Positions 1 through 10,801 of a stretch of 64,000 nucleotides of DNA are shown piece by piece. Position 1 is the first letter of the stretch; the number at the start of each line of letters is the position of its first letter. The notes beneath the pieces were generated by a model, which saw only the letters and a list, made by a program, of their open reading frames with translations, did not search any database and was not told the origin of the DNA. The position numbers and the translations under genes were made by a program. This stretch comes from Calycina herbarum (Eukaryota > Ascomycota > Leotiomycetes > Helotiales > Pezizellaceae), in assembly GCA_001414485.1 (NCBI GenBank), contig LLEY01000037.1:310001-374000 (forward strand), given 5' to 3'.

Positions 1-38
1 AATACACCATCCCTCCGAGTAATTGAAATACCAATGAA

Positions 39-1793
39 ATGCCGAGACCAAAGAGAACGAAGGTCCAGCCCTCTGCTGTGCGCAGCAAAGGCCCAGTCCA
101 CGCCACCGCGAAGCAGACTGAGTCGCATGCGCGCAAGGCGGATTTCGACGATTTATATGATGTTAGCGACCCGGAAGACAGAATAACTACCAATGTGCGA
201 AGCGCTGGAAAGGGCAATGGTGGAGGGAAAGTTGCTGCGACACCGCAACCACGCGCAAAGAAGTTCGACGCGACACCCGCACAGGAGATGGAGCTGGGGG
301 CAGATGATGGAGAAGATATGGACCTAGACCTTGGATCGAGCTCGGAAATTGAAGTTGGAAGAAGGGAGAGGAATACACCGGCTGTGGAGAATTCGTCACT
401 TGCGCTTGGAAACTTTCGAAGACGGCCGCGCGAACCAAGTCTTCTGGGACGTCGAACCGATAGAGCACGATCGAGTAGTGTTGAGTCAGATATGGCCGAC
501 GATAATGGTCTTACGAGTGTCGGAAAGATCAATACACCAGCTACGGCATTTGGAGGAAGAACCAGACAACCAAGTGTATCTGGAAGGATAACCACTGTGG
601 GTGGGATGGGAGGAGGTACACCAGCACGAATTGGATCAGCTATGAAGATTGGGAATTTCAGACGGAGGGCAAGAGAACCGAGTTTGCTTGGGACAGCTCA
701 GAAAGAACGACAGCCACGACCGGATTATGACGATGATGATCAGGATGAGGAGGATGATTTCAACCCAGAAGACGAGTCTACACCTCTGAATTTATCCAAA
801 ACGAGAACGATGAGCTCATCCGGTGCATCGGGCTCAAATTCACGGAAACGAAAGTTGGCAGATGTTCAAATACCACAGTCCCAATCAAGTCCAACTCGAC
901 GGTCGCTTGAAGTTAGGCAGGACGACGAAACTATTCCAGCCACGGCATCTGTGAACGACGAGGAGGAGAATGAAGAAGATGAGGAAGACAACGAAGATGA
1001 ACTCCCTGAGCTAGATGACGACCATCCAATGCCCTCAATCGAAGCCCGACCCATAACCCCAGAACCCATGAGCGAGACCATGGCACCACCTCTAAGCAGC
1101 AGTTCACCCTCTAGTCCAGAGCTCCCAGATCCCGCGAATTTACCTCTATTCCGTGGACGACGACCTTTACGAGGCAAAACCCCACCACCCCGAAAACAAG
1201 ATTCCCCAATATCCTCTCCGCCTTCTCTCACCCATTCACCAAATCGACCATATATCACAGCAGCCAAAACTAAGGCCAAACCCAAACCTAAAAAGGCACC
1301 TCCACCACCCGCCACCTACTCCACTGCCCAACTACAAGCTCTCCTCCCCAGAAGAAGACGCCAAACAGTCCGCGACCCCTTCGACATCCCCAGTTCAGAA
1401 GACGAAATCGACGCCTCAGGCCTAGCCTCAGACGACGACGAACTCTCCCATCTCAATGCCCGCTCACGTCGCCAAAGAAGCGTTATTTCACGGACGCCCG
1501 CACCAACCCGAAAACCGGCCAAAGAAAAGGCAGCTCCCAAAGCAAAAGCCAAACGCACATATGGAGCTCGCGCAAATCCAATATCTGATAAGGAGAATGA
1601 GGAGGCGGATGTGGATGATAGTTTAGGACCGATACCTGATGCGGAGGATAGTCCGGAGAATAGTCAGGAGATGGAGGCGAGGATTGGGAAGGAGTTGAAG
1701 AAGGCTGCGAGGAAGTTTCAGGAGGTTGATAAGTGGGAGTTGGAGTTTGAGGATGCTAGTGGTGGGAGTAGTTCGCCGAAGGATGCTAGGTGA
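39..1793 (+). CDS. Uncharacterised acidic, low-complexity nuclear-type protein
   Basis: Single-exon ORF of 584 aa; I do not recognise a named family. It is rich in Ser, Pro, Lys/Arg and acidic runs (about residues 230-245 and 300-325), typical of a disordered chromatin or nucleolar protein. Two related copies of NFRRRxREPSLLG lie near residues 127-139 and 208-220, an internal short linear repeat. A Pro/Lys-rich stretch precedes DPFDIPSSEDE. The C-terminal 40 residues (LGKELKKAARKF-like, then WELEFED) look like a short helix and are probably the conserved part. The start at 39 follows an ATG at 34 in another frame, which could dampen initiation. The left window edge prevents checking for an upstream exon. 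Antisense and other-frame ORFs here are codon-composition shadows. Confidence 0.75.
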   Translation: MPRPKRTKVQPSAVRSKGPVHATAKQTESHARKADFDDLYDVSDPEDRITTNVRSAGKGNGGGKVAATPQPRAKKFDATPAQEMELGADDGEDMDLDLGSSSEIEVGRRERNTPAVENSSLALGNFRRRPREPSLLGRRTDRARSSSVESDMADDNGLTSVGKINTPATAFGGRTRQPSVSGRITTVGGMGGGTPARIGSAMKIGNFRRRAREPSLLGTAQKERQPRPDYDDDDQDEEDDFNPEDESTPLNLSKTRTMSSSGASGSNSRKRKLADVQIPQSQSSPTRRSLEVRQDDETIPATASVNDEEENEEDEEDNEDELPELDDDHPMPSIEARPITPEPMSETMAPPLSSSSPSSPELPDPANLPLFRGRRPLRGKTPPPRKQDSPISSPPSLTHSPNRPYITAAKTKAKPKPKKAPPPPATYSTAQLQALLPRRRRQTVRDPFDIPSSEDEIDASGLASDDDELSHLNARSRRQRSVISRTPAPTRKPAKEKAAPKAKAKRTYGARANPISDKENEEADVDDSLGPIPDAEDSPENSQEMEARIGKELKKAARKFQEVDKWELEFEDASGGSSSPKDAR

Positions 1794-2345
1794 CGAATGG
1801 TCTGGTTTTATTGCTGGGCGGAAGAGTCGTTGAAGGCATAGGGTGGAGTTATTATTGCAGTGTGTATGGAGTACTCGCTTGGGTTTTGCTGGATATCTGG
1901 GGAGTTGAGTATTGAGCATCAATTTTTCCGTGCATTCAATGATGGATAGGGTGGGACGAGAAGCATGGCTGGCTTTTTTTGACGTAGCGTTTGAGTAAAC
2001 TTTACCGAGCTGTTTTCTTCGCTCATTACACAGGGTTACCATCGATATAGCGTTTGTAATGTGTATCCGAATTGAAGAGCCAATTGCAATCTAAGGGTGT
2101 ACCCAAGAGTTCACGTAGTCGTTGACCAATTTTCTAGCACACGTAAGGTCAGGTTTCATTTCTCATATCTATTTCCCTCTTTAGCAATTCTTTCTGACGA
2201 AGTTTCGCTACATGTACCCCAAACACCTCAAAACACCACTTTCCCTTCTTTCAAATTTCACTTTTCCCAGCCCCTCATTTCAAACCCTCACCACCTGAAT
2301 CTCAACTCCTTCTATCTCCTCGTCGCCCAAAGTAACGAAATCCCT
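1794..2345. other. Intergenic, convergent 3' flanks
   Basis: Lies between the 3' end of the acidic protein gene and the 3' end of PRO1. Contains only short ORFs without recognisable similarity; probably both 3' UTRs. Confidence 0.6.
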
Positions 2346-3904
2346 TTAAAGGTCCAAACTAGGAGTGACAGGTCTACTCTCCCTCTCAAAGAAACTAATA
2401 TTCTCCCTCAAAGCAACATACTCACTATCCGACCACCCAAGTAAACCCTCAATCTCCGAACTTTTCACACCTTTGATCCTCGCTATTTCCACTGCGCTGT
2501 AGTTTACTAATGCTCTGCCTACTTCAATTCCTGTTCCCTCATACAACTTGCTCCCAGCTATCGAAGAAGCCGAGGTAGGAAGTCGTTCGACAACAACAAG
2601 ACGAACAGCTTCCTGTTGTGCAAAAGATCCTTCTACATCCACCACTCCAACTGGTAAAAGACCCGCTTTGTTGGAGAGAGCACGATGAGCACCGGAATCA
2701 ATGAATATCGTTCCATGTGGTGCTAAGCCGTGGAGAAGCCAGAAATAGCGATCCCGAATGGGAGAGGGGGAGGCGATGAAGCGGGTATGAAGTGGCGCTT
2801 TCACCTCTAGAGAAAGAGAACCTGTTGAACGAGCTAAAGGTTCTTCGAGGATCTCGCTTACTGACGAGATTAATTTCGCTGGGTGAGAGGAGGTGGTCCC
2901 AGATGGAGGGGAGGAGGGTTGTGTTTTTTGAGCTTGACAGTAGGATACTATGTTTGCAATGTTTCCGGGGTTTGAGGAGCGTGTTATTACGGTTGTGACG
3001 CCGGCGGAGGTGGCAAGTTTTGCGGCTACTATTTTGGTTTGCATGCCGCCTGTTCCTAGGCTGGAGCCGGCGCTTGATACTGTTTTCTCTATTAGCATTT
3101 CCCTTGCAGTTTTTGAACGCAAAGGTTGAGGAGAAGTACCATCTGCTTGAAGAGAATATAAATCCTCAACCACCTCGATAGCCTTAGCATCCGGATGTGT
3201 CCTTGGATTCTTATCATACAGACAATCGACATCTGTCATTAGAAATAGGTAATCGGCGTGGATCATTGCTGCTGTGAAAGCGGACAATGTGTCGTTATCT
3301 CCGAATTTGATTTCTGTTACTGCGAGGGTGTCGTTCTCGTTTACGATTGGGATTACGCCCATTTCTAGGAGTTCGGCGAATGTGTTTTGGGCATTGAGAT
3401 ATTGTGTTCTCTGTTAATTTGTAAGTGACTCGTTTTTGGTTTTGGGGCGGGTTTGGGGACTTACATCAGCGATGTCGTTTCTGGTGAGGAGAATTTGAGC
3501 AATGGGCTGACGGAGGTTGCTGAAGAGACTATCCCAGAGACTCATGAGCCGACATTGTCCGATGGCTGCTAAAGCCTGGAGATAATTAGTATATCAGTCT
3601 CATAAATTATTTTGTGAGGCTGACCTGGATTCTGGGAAGGTGCTTTGGTCTCTTCTCAATATCCATCCTCCTCAACCCGACACCAATAGCTCCAGACGAC
3701 ACAATAACAACTTTATGTCCATCTTTGTGAAGCCTGACCGCGGTTTCGACAATCAGACTTAGAATTGATAAGAGAGGTTCATGAGTCTTTTCATCCACAA
3801 TTGAGCTTGTTCCTGTGCTCTTTCGTTAGTGACACGAGATTTTTTTATAAGAATTTTTACTTACCAAGCTTTATGACTATCGTCAATGGTTTAGGTCCCT
3901 TCAT
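2346..3904 (-). CDS. PRO1: Glutamate 5-kinase (proline biosynthesis)
   Basis: Phosphorylates glutamate to gamma-glutamyl phosphate, the first step of proline synthesis, in the cytosol. Four exons rebuilt by reading splice sites on the minus strand: 3865-3904, 3625-3812, 3465-3575, 2346-3410, giving 467 aa. The first 40-nt exon supplies [14 protein letters not shown], which joins TSSIVDEK to make the amino-acid-kinase N-terminal loop. Later come [14 protein letters not shown] and FGDNDTLSA (substrate and ATP sites), and a C-terminal PUA domain from about residue 330 ([10 protein letters not shown] ... GRALVNYSA). Length fits fungal kinases with a PUA tail. Introns of 52, 49 and 54 nt have consensus borders. 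It is divergent from ATP23 over 260 bp. Confidence 0.95.
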
Positions 3905-4164
3905 TTTGAAAGTAAGGAATCAATTTGATTCAGTAGAAAAGTCAAGGAAGGAATTCTAAATTTTTATATTTTCTGACGATGACTCGCCCAATTACAACCG
4001 GACCGAAACCGGGGCGATTTGAGCTGCCACCAAAAAGGGCTCACCGCCTGGAATCTCGAAGTCAATTGCCAGCGAACCGCGCCCTTCAAAATATTTACAG
4101 ACCATTTGCGCCTTTCCTTCTTCCACTCGACACTTCCCTCGTATACCATCTAATATACGCCGCA
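3905..4164. promoter_or_regulatory. Bidirectional promoter PRO1/ATP23
   Basis: Only 260 bp separate the start codons of PRO1 (minus) and ATP23 (plus), so both 5' UTRs and core promoters must lie here. No specific factor site is called. Confidence 0.6.
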
Positions 4165-4960
4165 ATGGATTCCAAAACGCCCTCGTCCTCGTCCTCGTCC
4201 TCCTCCAGCACCCCCAAAACAGACCTCACAAACTCAGGCTACGACCCCAACGCAACCTGGTCCAACATCTTCAACGCCTTCATAGGCCGCATGTCCCCCG
4301 CAGGAATGGACGAATACCGCGAAGCAACCTACATAAAAAATGCTCTCCCCGACCAAAAACACTGCGAAGAATGGCGAGACTGGTGCTTCACCTACAGTCC
4401 AACAGTGATATTCCTCCGCAAGGAAATCGCAAAACTAAACGGGGATATGAACGCTTCAAATGTCATATGTAGACGGTGTCCAGCGCGGAGAGATGAGGAA
4501 GGGAGGTTACATCAACAAGGGGGAGGATTTAATCCCGAGGCGGGGATACTGATATGTTCGAATCAGATGAGGGATAGGAAACATTTGGAGGATACTTTGG
4601 CGCATGAGTTGGTGCATGCGTGGGATCAGTTGAGGTGGAAGGTGGATTGGGATGATTTGAGGCATGCGGCTTGTTCGGAGGTATGTCTTTTTCAGGGGTA
4701 GATAATACTATGGGTGATGCTGACTGGAATAGATTCGAGCCTCGAGTTTAAGCGGAGAGTGTAGATTTACGAGGGAGTTCTTCACAAGAGGGCAGCGGAC
4801 TTTAACACAACAACATCAAGCCTGCGTCCGACGGAGAGCAGTAGCTTCAGTTATGGCAAGGCCAAACTGTAAAGACGATGTGCAGGCGGTGAAAGTTGTC
4901 AACGAAGTCTGGGATTCTTGCTTCGCTGATACGAGGCCTTTTGATGATATTTACAGATGA
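4165..4960 (+). CDS. ATP23: Mitochondrial inner-membrane metalloprotease ATP23
   Basis: Intermembrane-space zinc protease which, in yeast, processes Atp6 and helps assemble ATP synthase. Two exons, 4165-4680 and 4733-4960 (52-nt intron, GTATGT...AG), give 247 aa. The catalytic HEXXH is HELVHAWD at residues 147-154, followed by [11 protein letters not shown], which continues across the intron as [10 protein letters not shown]. Many cysteines ([20 protein letters not shown], and C-terminal CVRRRA, NCKDD and SCF) match this twin-cysteine-rich family. ATG 4165 is preferred over an in-frame ATG at 3979 because family members start with a short polar, here Ser-rich, N-terminus; the 62 extra residues look untranslated. 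The poly-Ser run comes from a TCC repeat. Confidence 0.93.
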
Positions 4961-5156
4961 AACTTTTGAGACAGGTGTACCAACATGTAGAAGACAGTGT
5001 ACATTATTATGCTTGTACTTGTACTGGCTCTGTATAGGCCATGAAGATCTCCATCTCCCAGAATTGCTCTTTATGCATGCACCTTGCTTTAAACCTACTA
5101 GCCCCCCAAAACCTCCCAAAAACGCCAACGCCAACGCTAATTTCATAACTCATTAC

Positions 5157-6469
5157 TCATTCATCTGAAGCATGTTTGCCCTTGGATTTGGACTCCATCG
5201 ACTTCGATTCTCTCATAGTGGCTCGTTCTCCTTTGACGCAATATTTGATAATCCATGGGTGTTCTTGAACACCGTCAAGCGATATTCGTTTCTCGGGGTC
5301 AAGAACAAGAAGCTATGCCAACGTTAGATAAAAACATGAAAAACCGAAAAACTTGGTGTAAGGTATCTTACCTTCTTGATTAGGTCCCTTGCCTCGGCGC
5401 TCACAAAACTTGGGACCGTCATTTCTCCTCGTGCAATCTTTCGTTGGGTCATGACGGGCGAATCCTCGAAAGGAGCTTCACCGACTAGGAACTCATATGT
5501 GAGAACACCTAGCGACCACAGATCGACCTTATTGGAGTAAGTGTTCTTGTCGCGTCCAGGCTTCAACATCTCCGGGGGAAGGTAGTCCAGAGTTCCACAA
5601 AGGGTGTTGCGTCGATTGCTTGGGGCATGAACACTCCATCCGAAATCCGAAAGTTTGACTTCTCCGTGTATGCCCAGAAGAATGTTCTCGGGCTTGATGT
5701 CCCGATGCATAATGTGCTTTTTGTGGCAGTACTTGAGCGCAGCTGCCATCTGGGCAACATATTGTGCAGCTTTCCATTCCGGAAACCTGTTTTCCCGACG
5801 AAGGTGTTTATATAGCTCTCCTTTACCAGCGAATTCGAGAATAAGAAAGATTCGTTTACTGTCGTGGAAATGACCAAATAACCGGAGAATGTTTGGGTGT
5901 CGCAGGTTGCTCTGAATCTCAATCTCCCTGCGAACCTGCTTTTCTGCATCACCGTGTTTCAATTCGTTCTTGTGAAGAACCTTGAGGGCGCACACGAAAT
6001 TCGAACTGCGCTCTCGTACCAAATACACTCGCCCGAATTTCCCTTTTCCGAGAGGCCGACCAATTTCAAACATCCCGAGATGGAATTGTTTTGGTGGAGC
6101 TGGTTGTTCGTACATTGAATTTGATTTGCGTTCCATTCTTGTCGATTCTTCGATTTCCTGACCGGTCCCCGAATCATCCCTCCGCGACCCTCTCCATTGT
6201 GCATTCTGGGATGGAACTGTGACGATTGTGCTGGTCGTGTTTTGATTTTGTAGCGCGATCTTCAAGAGGTTGGCTCGACTTGAATTTTGCGACAGCTGTG
6301 AGCTGGTCACTGTGGTAGTGGAAGTCATCTGCCTCGAGTCAGCTTGGTCCATGGCAGAGAAGCTGTGTATATATACCTTGGACTTTTGGTATTTACCATT
6401 CTCATTTGGTTCGTTCTCGTCGTTCACCGAGAGATGTTCGAACCGTGATTCGAGTACGCGCGTGGCCAT
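5157..6469 (-). CDS. ARK1: Aurora-type serine/threonine kinase
   Basis: Single Aurora kinase (Ipl1/Ark1 type), catalytic part of the chromosomal passenger complex controlling kinetochore-microtubule attachment. Main exon 5373-6469 region joins exon 5157-5312 through a 59-nt intron (GTAAGA...TAG), giving [12 protein letters not shown]. Visible motifs: [11 protein letters not shown] (glycine loop, about residues 141-151), ALKVL lysine 163, HRDIKPEN 255-262, DFG 275-277, and T-loop RRNTLCGT with the activating Thr at 289. A second, in-frame 48-nt intron is likely at 6329-6376 (GTATAT...GCTGAC...CAG); removing it gives 401 instead of 417 aa and deletes residues 32-47, which are unlike the rest. 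Transcribed divergently from TIP41. Confidence 0.95.
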
Positions 6470-6832
6470 TGGGTGAGGGAGAAATAAAGAATAGAACGGA
6501 AGTGCGATGCAAAATGAAGGTTACTGCAAGACCTGTTGCTTTCGACTGGTGTACTGCTGGTTAGTCAAGTGAGTGTCGAAGGTCTAGTAGTTTCAAGGGA
6601 AGTCTTTTGAGTTCTGTTTTGGAAGGTGCGTTTTTAGCGCCGACTGGCAGGTTGGAGGGACAACCACTTTGCAAGGGAAGTTACGCCCCGCCAAGCTCTT
6701 GCCCCGCGATACAGAGAGCCGCATCATCGTGAGCTTCAAACTGTACAAACCAAGACCCAACAACTCTCAACTTTCACCCAAAAACTCCTAAATCGGGCTC
6801 CGATCCATAATATACACCTTGATTCTCTGATA
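6470..6832. promoter_or_regulatory. Bidirectional promoter Aurora kinase/TIP41
   Basis: The 363 bp between divergent start codons must hold both promoters. It has no ORF of note. A mitotic kinase and a PP2A regulator share it. Confidence 0.55.
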
Positions 6833-7784
6833 ATGGCGTTCAACGGCCCCATCGAGGAGCCTTTCCCCGTTCCTGGCAAGGTCGACAAATTCACGGTTTC
6901 GCACAAGCAAAAGGGCTTCAAGATTAGTACAAGAAAGCTTCCTATATCGAAGTCTGACGAAATCGACGAGATGAACGAGAAGCTTGGGATTCCGGTACCT
7001 GAGATGATATTTGGGGACAATATGGTTGCAATTGAACACATCGCGAGTGGATGGCGGCTAGAGTTCAATGCTTTTGATGCTCTTGACCGAGTGGACAAGA
7101 CGGACAAGAATATGCTCAAGGTGGCATACTCAAAGGAATGGTCGAGTAGCAGGTCAGCAGCCCGGCTTCTGTGCTGAGAAAGGTGCTAATTGTTTGTAGA
7201 GAAAAAACCCACGAAGGCATCAAAGAGGTCGTCAAGCCGTTTGACTGGTCTTACACAACCGATTACAAGGGCACAACGAAGGGGAAAAAATTTGAGTTGC
7301 AGAAGGACAATGCGGAGCCAATACCAATCGAACTTCTCAAGAGACCGGATCCCATCCTCTTCTTCGAAGAAGTCGTCCTCTACGAAAGCGAGCTTGACGA
7401 CAACGGCATATCTTTATACTCCTGCAAACTGCGCGTCATGCCCGATCGCATGCTATTGCTGTGCCGGCTGTTCATGAGGCTCGACAATGTTCTTGTTAGA
7501 ATACGCGATACTAGAATCTACGTTGATTTCAATATGGGCAAGGTTATCAGAGATTACACTGAGCGGGAAGAGTCATTTGACAAGGTTAAACAGGTAGGTG
7601 CAACCAATTCGGGCTTTTATTCATGGGTACAATCGTGTAGTTCTTGCTAACACCAATGCTCTAGAATTTACTCGCCTCCGGCAAGCTACCAAACGATTTA
7701 ACAATCGCACTCCGAGATCCCAACCAAATTGCACATCTGATACCGGAAGTCTCACATACTTTGGAGAGCTTATCAGTCGTCTGA
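6833..7784 (+). CDS. TIP41: TIP41-like PP2A-phosphatase regulator
   Basis: TIP41/TIPRL family, binding type-2A phosphatase catalytic subunits and acting in TOR signalling in yeast. Three exons, 6833-7152, 7200-7593 and 7665-7784, give 277 aa. Intron borders AG/GTCAGC...GTAG and CAG/GTAGGT...CTAG restore the frame (WSSSR-EKTHEG; KVKQ-NLLASGKLP). The family core is clear: PIPIELLKRPDPILFFEEVVLYESELDDNG (cited as separate short blocks PIELLKRPDPILFF and VVLYESELDDNGIS), then LRVMPDRMLLLCRLFMRLD and RIRDTRIYVDF. The last exon ends in HTLESLSVV. Nothing is broken. Confidence 0.95.
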
Positions 7785-8063
7785 GAAATATTTGTTCTGC
7801 ATAGCCATGGAGTTAGGTGTGGGGGATCTCGCCATTTGTAGCCAAACTGCGGGTAGTCGACTCGGAACAAACAGGGCATCAGTAAGGCTGGCGCCGGTAT
7901 GTAGGTAGGGCACTTGCAACCGAAATATTTTACCATCCATGACTCAACATCTAAGCCAAGTTTGGGGTGAAAGTTCTCGAGAGGATCATAGATACATTGC
8001 CAGAAAGCGCCAAACCATGACAACCAAAATATATACATAGTACGTATTTCCTGTTCCCCTCAC

Positions 8064-9034
8064 TCAACCCTCGTCATACTCGTCCTGCACCCCACCCTCT
8101 CCCCGTTTCATAGTCTCTTGCTTATGTCTTGTGGGTATGGGGGTTGGTCGTCGTAAAAGCAGGCTTTCAAGTAATACATTCGATGTTTGATTTGGAGTCA
8201 CGTTATTCGATGATAGACTGACACATCGTAGCAGATCCCCGCTGAATGCTGGAAGCGCCTTCATTCTTCTGGTATTGTGCACCGATCCTCGACGATGCCC
8301 TGGAGCCACGCAATGACGAATTCCAGGTCCCTGAATGTCTTGTCTTTGTCGAAACACGAGATAGAGTCCAGGATACAGAAGATTGTCGTCTCTGGAGGAA
8401 ACTGCGAGATGAGTGAGACAAGCGTGTTGCAGAGACTTTCCAAATCGTGCTCCTCGAGGGCTTCCATGTAATCTTGATCTTTGACGAAGTCCAGATCTAG
8501 AGTACCCAGATTAGCAAGCTCCGTGAGGAGCAGCATGCTAATAGAGCGAACCAGTCCATTTGGCCCATAACAAGGATCTTGAGGAGCGAGGTGTAACCCA
8601 CAGAAGAAGTGGATTACGACCTGTGTATCCTGGTTGGGCTGCCTTTCCTGGCTAAGTTGGATTCCGAGCAAGAAGTTGACCAAGGTTGCGCAGAGTAGAG
8701 AGGTTGCTGAGACTCTTTCCAGTCCGGAAGCCCTGATATTTGCGTCAACAAGGATGAGGTCAGATTGGCAACTCTTCATCCATTCCAGAAAACTGTTGTG
8801 TCGGATCAAAGATAGTGCTTGGCCTTGTTCTGCTGCCTTATACCGTTGGTTGAGCACCCTTTCCAAGTCTCCATCAGGCTGTTGAATGCTGCTTCCCGCG
8901 TTGGACGGTTCACTTCCGAGGGTCCTTGGCTGTTCAAGAATTTGGCGAAATTGCTCTGCGCTCAATCTCACGGCCGCCGAATCCTCGTTGGTTTGGCGGT
9001 GTTCTCCTTCGATATTTTCAGTCCAAGCACTCAT
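8064..9034 (-). pseudogene. STAND/NACHT-like fungal protein with probable frameshift near 8,285
   Basis: ORF 8261-9034 (257 aa) resembles a family of fungal hypothetical proteins related to NACHT/STAND ATPase modules. Seen: LILVDANIRASG, then HFFCGLHLAPQDPCYGPNGLVRS, and LPPETTIFCILDSIS, the usual Walker-B-like hydrophobic-D block. No Walker A GKT is present. The frame ends abruptly at TIPEE. The next frame (8064-8357) takes over with about 75 residues (MKALPAFSGDLLRCVSLSS...) where relatives have their following strand, so a one-base shift near 8283-8290 is likely. It may be a pseudogene, an assembly error or a tolerated shorter protein. A consensus intron at 9037-9102 (GTAAGT...GCTAAC...TAG), just upstream of the ATG, looks like a 5' UTR intron and argues that the gene is or was expressed. 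Confidence 0.45.
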
Positions 9035-9102
9035 TTCTAATATTTTATATTGTTAGCGAGTCTGTCCTTAATCTTGTTGCAAATCTGCTTTGGGGAACTT
9101 AC

Positions 9103-10801
9103 TCTCGAGGTTGCCGATAATCGGGAAGCCTTTGTCACTTGGTGTTTGGTGTTGCAGTTTGCAGAGTTGCAGTGTATACGGTTTGATTTTTGTATGTTGT
9201 GACATTGGAACAAGAGAGGTTTCGAGCTATTTATACTTTTTCTGGAGAGGAGGTGATTCATCGTGGCGTATTTCATGAGATGGTTTGATTGATGAGATGG
9301 AATAAGGACAATATCAGACGAAAAGAAAATTCGTGGCTCAGCTACGAGATGCTTTGGGGCTGGAATGGGGCTCGTGGACAATGAATTATGAATGGACTGG
9401 CTGTGTGATCTTAATTCTGGAACTATCATGAGAGTCAAACAACAAGTGTTCGCCAAAGAATTGGAGATAGAGCTCTAAGTTAGTGGTACAGGGTCATTTG
9501 TGAAAATCGCAAGTGTAATTATGACTCAAAAAGCAAACTGTAGAGAATCCCGGAGATATGTTTGCGAAAGAGAAAGACCCAGAATGATACATGATCTGTT
9601 GGAGGTCCAGGAAGTCCAATAAAGACAGCAGGATCGAAGGTTGGCAATCGCTCGCTTCGAAGTATGGTGCTAAGTGAAAAGGGGGACTTGAAAGGTACGA
9701 GGTGGACACTTCGAGTTGTTTCGCGGATTCCGGAGACAAGCACCATCAGAGTGACCATAGAGTAAATTAGATATTTACTTAGAACCAGCGACTTTCAAGT
9801 TCTTTGAGATTTTTGATATTAGGATATAAAAGGAAGATGGAAAGAAAAAAAATAAGATAAATGCGGCTTTGGTAGTTACTTCATAAGGCGATCGTCAGAT
9901 TTAGGATCTAATAATCCAATTGGCAATTAAGACACTCCTAATTCATTACTTCTGATAGATAGTTTAACTGAATTTATATAATATCTCTTCTGGAAATTGA
10001 GAGCCTGTAACCATCTTTAGCGTTTATCCAAGTAAATCAAATTTCACCTGGTTAAGCAAAGAATCTAGATGACTACTCTAAGATTTCCACTCCATCCATA
10101 AAAATCGTAGAAGCCATTTGGATACTGAAAGAATTCCCGAGAAGAGTGAAGAGAGAATGAGAGGTAAGAGTTGGGAACATTACTCTCCGTCGCCCTTGCT
10201 ACCCTACTAAACAGTCATCTATTATAGCTTTAATTGCGTCCTCAATTTTATAAGTAATTCCTTCTATGTAATGGCTTAATAAAGTAGGTAGTAGTTACTG
10301 TCAGATAGTAAAATAAAGTTACATAGCAGGGGGGGCATTCTCGGTACATTAGTAAATTGCTCTCTTTTTTGGAAATCTATAGTACAATTTTAGTATATTA
10401 ACCTAGATAGTCTCGAGCACTTAAGGATATATGCTTCAAAGATTTAGAAGAGTTACTGCCTCCTACGGAGAAGGGCGGTGTCATAGGGATCCGGAGAGTA
10501 ACTCTTACTTATATTCTCTACTAACTTAATATTTAGTTCTGATACATCAAAGAAGAATTCAGCTCTAATCCACCAGGGGCTCGCTTATGGCTAAAAGTGG
10601 GTTTGACCAATCAAATCTGCCGGCCAAAGAAAGATAACCAATTCCAGCTGATAAGCCCGCGCTTGCCGACAACCACTACCATCGGTTCATGAGCCGACAA
10701 AGGTGGGGATCTCAAATATCACAAGTTCCATCTATCAGAGCTGGGGTCTTTTCCATTGCATTCAAAAGCCAGTTCCGAGGCTTCATTATCAAAGATTGAA
10801 T
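9103..10801. other. AT-rich intergenic region
   Basis: About 1.7 kb without a supported gene. Short overlapping minus-strand ORFs at 9494-9758 have no recognisable similarity. The part 9,770-10,560 is markedly AT-rich with TA-rich steps resembling old RIP-mutated DNA, but no termini or coding remnants can be seen. Confidence 0.5.

Noticed and set aside
866..1315. 149-codon minus-strand ORF
   Set aside because: Antisense shadow of the acidic low-complexity protein; Ser/Gly runs mirror acidic and Pro codons of the sense strand.
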